Source of the DNA: Bianquea renquensis | Lineage (GTDB): Bacteria > Bacillota > Clostridia > Lachnospirales > Bianqueaceae | Direction of reading: 5' to 3' | Assembly: GCF_014384895.1 (NCBI RefSeq) | Contig: NZ_JACRSQ010000001.1 | Span: 274,914 to 338,913, forward strand | DNA: 64,000 bases | In this document: positions 61,846-64,000 of the stretch, piece after piece | Layout of the letters: each line of letters starts with the position of its first letter | How positions within the stretch are numbered: position 1 is the stretch's first letter | The notes under the pieces: model-generated | Told to the model about the DNA's origin: nothing | The model's input: the letters and a program-made list of their open reading frames with translations, nothing else | The model's database searches: none | Made by a program: the position numbers and the translations under genes

Positions 61846-62691
61846 TCAATGTTCCGCCGGTTTCTTCGGCGGGCTCTTGAAGATGCGCCCCAGCACATAG
61901 AGCAGCCCAAACGCCACCGCCAAAATAAACAGCAGAAGCGGCCAGTATTGCCCGATAAAGCTAGCGACGGTTCCCAGAACTTCGCTGTGGAACACCACCT
62001 TGCCCACCACGTTGATGGCGGGAACCGTCTGCTTGTCCGGCTCGCGGTTCATGATCCCCTGCGTCTGGAAAGCGCGCTGGCCCGTGTTCTCGTAGTTTTC
62101 CGTGATGCCTACAATCCGGTGGGTGACGGAGGTGGTCTGGTTCGCCATGTAGGTGATGTCGTCCCCGATTTGCAGACTTTGGGGGTCTACGGTTTTCGTG
62201 ATCACCAATGACCCTTTGGGTATCTCACTCTGCATGGATTCGGTCAGCACAATCATGCCGGTGAAGCCTGCAAAGCTGCGAGGCGAGCCGTCGCTCGTAG
62301 TGCGGACGAATACGGCGCTCAAAATTAACAGAAGTAACAGACTATAAAAAACACACTCCCCAATGATTTTTCCTGCCCGGACTTTTTTCGGCCCGGCGTT
62401 GGCGCTGTGCTGTGGTTTCGATTCCTGTCTCACAGGTTTTTCCTTCGCCTCCGGCTTGTCCGGCATGGGCGCGCTCAAGGCGAGTGGGGGAGCGTTGCCC
62501 TCAACTCTTGCGATATTCTTCCTCAGCTCTTGCTGCCGGGCCAGTTCTGTTTCCAGCTCTTGGATTTGCTCCTGCAACAGATCCACTTTCACCGCCAAAT
62601 TGCGATAGGCCCCAATCAATACATCGATTCGGGGATCCTCCCGCGGCGGGGGCGTCTTTTCTTTTATGCTCTGTTCCTGTTCGTCCCTCAT
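61846..62691 (-). CDS. SipW-like signal peptidase I
   Basis: A 281-residue membrane peptidase of the ER/SipW type. A cytoplasmic N-terminal region of about 110 residues with a coiled coil (VDLLQEQIQELETELARQQ) precedes the first helix (FYSLLLLLILSAVFV). The catalytic Ser is in LTESMQSEIPKGSLV, and VTHRIVGI supplies the His that replaces Lys in this type. A C-terminal helix follows (YWPLLLFILAVAFGLLYVLG). It likely processes the two downstream proteins with GTxxWQS signals. The ATG at 62691 is favoured by spacing to AAAGGA; the ATG at 62697 is also in frame. First gene of the operon, facing the invertible segment. Confidence 0.87.
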   Translation of the reverse strand: MRDEQEQSIKEKTPPPREDPRIDVLIGAYRNLAVKVDLLQEQIQELETELARQQELRKNIARVEGNAPPLALSAPMPDKPEAKEKPVRQESKPQHSANAGPKKVRAGKIIGECVFYSLLLLLILSAVFVRTTSDGSPRSFAGFTGMIVLTESMQSEIPKGSLVITKTVDPQSLQIGDDITYMANQTTSVTHRIVGITENYENTGQRAFQTQGIMNREPDKQTVPAINVVGKVVFHSEVLGTVASFIGQYWPLLLFILAVAFGLLYVLGRIFKSPPKKPAEH

Positions 62692-62732
62692 ACTCATTTC
62701 CTTTAGTGCTATGGCTTGCCCCCTTTACAGCA

Positions 62733-62751
62733 GAAGAACCCTTCTGTTGTA
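62733..62751 (+). repeat. Left inverted repeat of the invertible segment
   Basis: 19 bases identical to the reverse complement of 62945-62963. It contains GAAG-AACC-CTTC and is followed by a T-rich stretch (TTTTTT). Confidence 0.9.
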
Positions 62752-62880
62752 TTTTTTCCATCAGGAAACCGGAAGAGACCTCTAGAATTCCGTATCAGGT
62801 GTTTTCAGGGCGCACTAAAGCAACCTTTTCCAATCATTCTGTTGAAAAGGTTTGTTTGCTATGCTCAAATTGTCACAGTC

Positions 62881-62909
62881 TTGACTTTTTTGCCCCAATA
62901 TGATATAAA
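62881..62909 (+). promoter_or_regulatory. Promoter inside the invertible segment
   Basis: TTGACT (62881-62886), 17 bases, TATAAA (62904-62909), reading rightward. After inversion it would lie at about 62787-62815 on the minus strand, about 90 bases before the SipW-like start. Confidence 0.8.
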
Positions 62910-62944
62910 TGTATATAGGTCAGTATGTAACTATATCTCCCGTT

Positions 62945-62963
62945 TACAACAGAAGGGTTCTTC
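62945..62963 (-). repeat. Right inverted repeat of the invertible segment
   Basis: Exact reverse complement of 62733-62751 (TACAACAGAAGGGTTCTTC on the plus strand). Confidence 0.9.
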
Positions 62964-62979
62964 CGTGATCACCCATAGA

Positions 62980-63005
62980 CCGGCGTTTCAGGCGCTGGTT
63001 TTTTT
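62980..63005 (+). terminator. Terminator facing the invertible promoter
   Basis: CCGGCG / CGCTGG (one G-T pair), seven-base loop, then seven T on the plus strand. It would stop the OFF-state transcript before it runs antisense through the recombinase gene. Confidence 0.65.
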
Positions 63006-63014
63006 GTCCCTTTT

Positions 63015-63857
63015 TCAGATGACGAGTCGCATGGTCTCCATCTTCCTCCGGTGTTCCGCTCCCGTGGTGATGATGTATATCCGGGTCGTATTGATGTTCG
63101 AGTGGCCTAAAAGGTCCGCCAGCTTTGCCACGTCGTGGTCGATGCTGTAAAACGTCCGGGCGAACAGGTGGCGTAAGCTATGGGGAAACACCTTGCTTGG
63201 CGCAACCTGCGCCCGTTCGCATAAAGCCTTCATCTCCCGCCAGATGTTGGAGCGGTTCATAGGCTTGCCCGTGCGGGTAATAAACACCGGACCGCTTTGG
63301 ATTTTCTGGCGTTGCATATACCGCCGCAGCTTCTTTTGCAGGGCGGCGGGCAAAAAGACCGTCCTTGTTTTTCCCTTGCAGTGAACCACCGCCTCGCCAC
63401 GGGCGACGGCCTCCACTGTGATATACGGCAGTTCGCTCACCCGGATTCCCGTGGCACAGATGCTTTCCAGCAGCAGGGCCAACCGCTCGCTGCTTTTTTC
63501 TTTGGCCGCCTTTACCAGCCGGATGTATTCCTCCCGGCTTAATTCCCTTTCTTCCGGGCAGTAGAGTTTTTTCTGCACCTTAAAAGGCTTGACGCCGCAG
63601 CTTTCAAAGCCCCAAAAGCGGAGAAAGCCGTTGACCGCCGCCAGCGCAGCGTTGGCGCTGGAGGGGGCGTAGAGTTTCTCCAGCCTCGTCTTGTATTCCA
63701 GCATCAAAGCCTTGTCAATTTTCCGGCCCGCATCGTGGGCGACAAACTGCCGGACATGGCGCAGATATTTTTCAATTGTGGCTGCGCTTTTCTCCGCTTC
63801 CCGCAAGGCTGTTTCATATGGCGGTATCATGCTTTCCTGTAGCTTTTGTCGTTTCAT
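63015..63857 (-). CDS. Tyrosine recombinase, probable DNA invertase
   Basis: A 280-residue site-specific recombinase of the XerC/phage integrase family. The N-terminal SAM-like core-binding domain (SAATIEKYLRHVRQFVAHD) precedes the catalytic domain. Arg is in ATGIRVSELPYI, His-x-x-Arg in HSLRHLFARTF, the second His in LLGHSNINTTRIYI, and the Tyr nucleophile is in that last segment (RIYI). GGAGGG precedes the ATG. It lies directly beside the inverted repeats and probably catalyses their inversion. No other mobile genes are seen up to the window edge. Confidence 0.88.
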   Translation of the reverse strand: MKRQKLQESMIPPYETALREAEKSAATIEKYLRHVRQFVAHDAGRKIDKALMLEYKTRLEKLYAPSSANAALAAVNGFLRFWGFESCGVKPFKVQKKLYCPEERELSREEYIRLVKAAKEKSSERLALLLESICATGIRVSELPYITVEAVARGEAVVHCKGKTRTVFLPAALQKKLRRYMQRQKIQSGPVFITRTGKPMNRSNIWREMKALCERAQVAPSKVFPHSLRHLFARTFYSIDHDVAKLADLLGHSNINTTRIYIITTGAEHRRKMETMRLVI

Positions 63858-64000
63858 TTTTTGTCCCTCCTGTACTTAGTAGGTAGTGTCAAAAACTACC
63901 TGTTTTTTTGTTGCAAAATCTAATAAAAACCTTGATTTTAAGGGAAATTTGCTATAAAAAGAGCATTGACCTCCCTTTTCTGGTATAATGTCTATCGCCA
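63858..64000. other. Right edge intergenic region
   Basis: Upstream of the recombinase. An AGGTAGT / ACTACCT hairpin (63881-63901) with a T run on the plus strand lies in its leader. An extended -10 box, TGGTATAAT (63981-63989), points rightward to a gene outside the window. Confidence 0.4.

Larger units (their letters stand above)
62733..62963. promoter_or_regulatory. Putative invertible promoter segment
   Basis: Perfect 19-bp inverted repeats GAAGAACCCTTCTGTTGTA at 62733-62751 and its reverse complement at 62945-62963 enclose 193 bases. Each repeat sits in a quasi-palindrome centred on AACC, as expected of tyrosine recombinase sites. Inside are a promoter (62881-62909) and a hairpin (AACCTTTTC / GAAAAGGTT, about 62822-62851). 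A recombinase gene is adjacent. In the given orientation the promoter points away from the surface operon, so this assembly shows the OFF state. Confidence 0.85.

Overview
The window looks like a chromosome segment from an anaerobic, mid-GC Clostridia-type Firmicute. The evidence is strong AGGAGG-type ribosome binding sites, SigA-like promoters, two CotF-like spore coat genes, LuxS, the rpmE-DUF1385-prmC-prfA order common in Clostridia, lipoprotein signal peptides, and (S/N)PQTG and SipW-type surface proteins. I saw no tRNA, rRNA or CRISPR array. Genus cannot be fixed from the sequence alone.

Layout. 1-8 kb: the 3' part of an ABC-F gene, a stand-alone Card1-like CARF/nuclease gene, glnS, a Phd/PIN toxin-antitoxin module lying between two identical 34-bp terminator repeats, an unknown membrane protein, and citrate synthase. 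8-17 kb: a TerB / BrxD-like ATPase / Lhr-like helicase operon, then a HAD phosphatase and recQ. 17-25 kb: a sucrose/fructoside operon (sucrose phosphorylase, ABC importer without ATPase, GH32, LacI regulator, fructokinase) with two matching LacI-type operators. 25-38 kb: housekeeping genes (fba, uppP, a radical SAM activase, rpmE, prmC, prfA), a CPA2 antiporter with two PII-like proteins, CotF proteins and luxS. 38-51 kb: an EF-G-like factor, a small unknown operon, a lactonase/amidase pair, and a complete opp operon. Its OppC carries a seven-repeat RCC1-like beta-propeller inserted after the first membrane helix, and the operon ends in an unlisted 55-residue membrane protein. 51-57 kb: a MerR-controlled MATE exporter with a cytidylate-kinase-like gene, and an AraC / URO-D-like divergent pair. 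57-64 kb: a GC-richer surface-fibre operon (SipW-like signal peptidase, TasA-like/DUF6273 protein, large CnaB/Spy0128 sortase-anchored protein) beside a tyrosine recombinase.

The most notable signal is between the recombinase and the fibre operon. Perfect 19-bp inverted repeats (62733-62751 and 62945-62963) bound a segment of about 190 bp carrying a consensus promoter (TTGACT-17-TATAAA). It now points away from the operon, towards an intrinsic terminator at 62980-63005. This is the architecture of a phase-variable ON/OFF promoter switch, apparently in the OFF orientation.

Other structure not explained by genes: a dispersed ~73-bp structured element occurs twice (13961 and 47092), each time supplying the Shine-Dalgarno of the next gene inside a small hairpin. 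Four tandem 20-bp terminator-like hairpins follow recQ, and related GTTCGC/GCGAAC hairpins are scattered through the window. A MerR operator pair and a LacI operator pair can be read directly.
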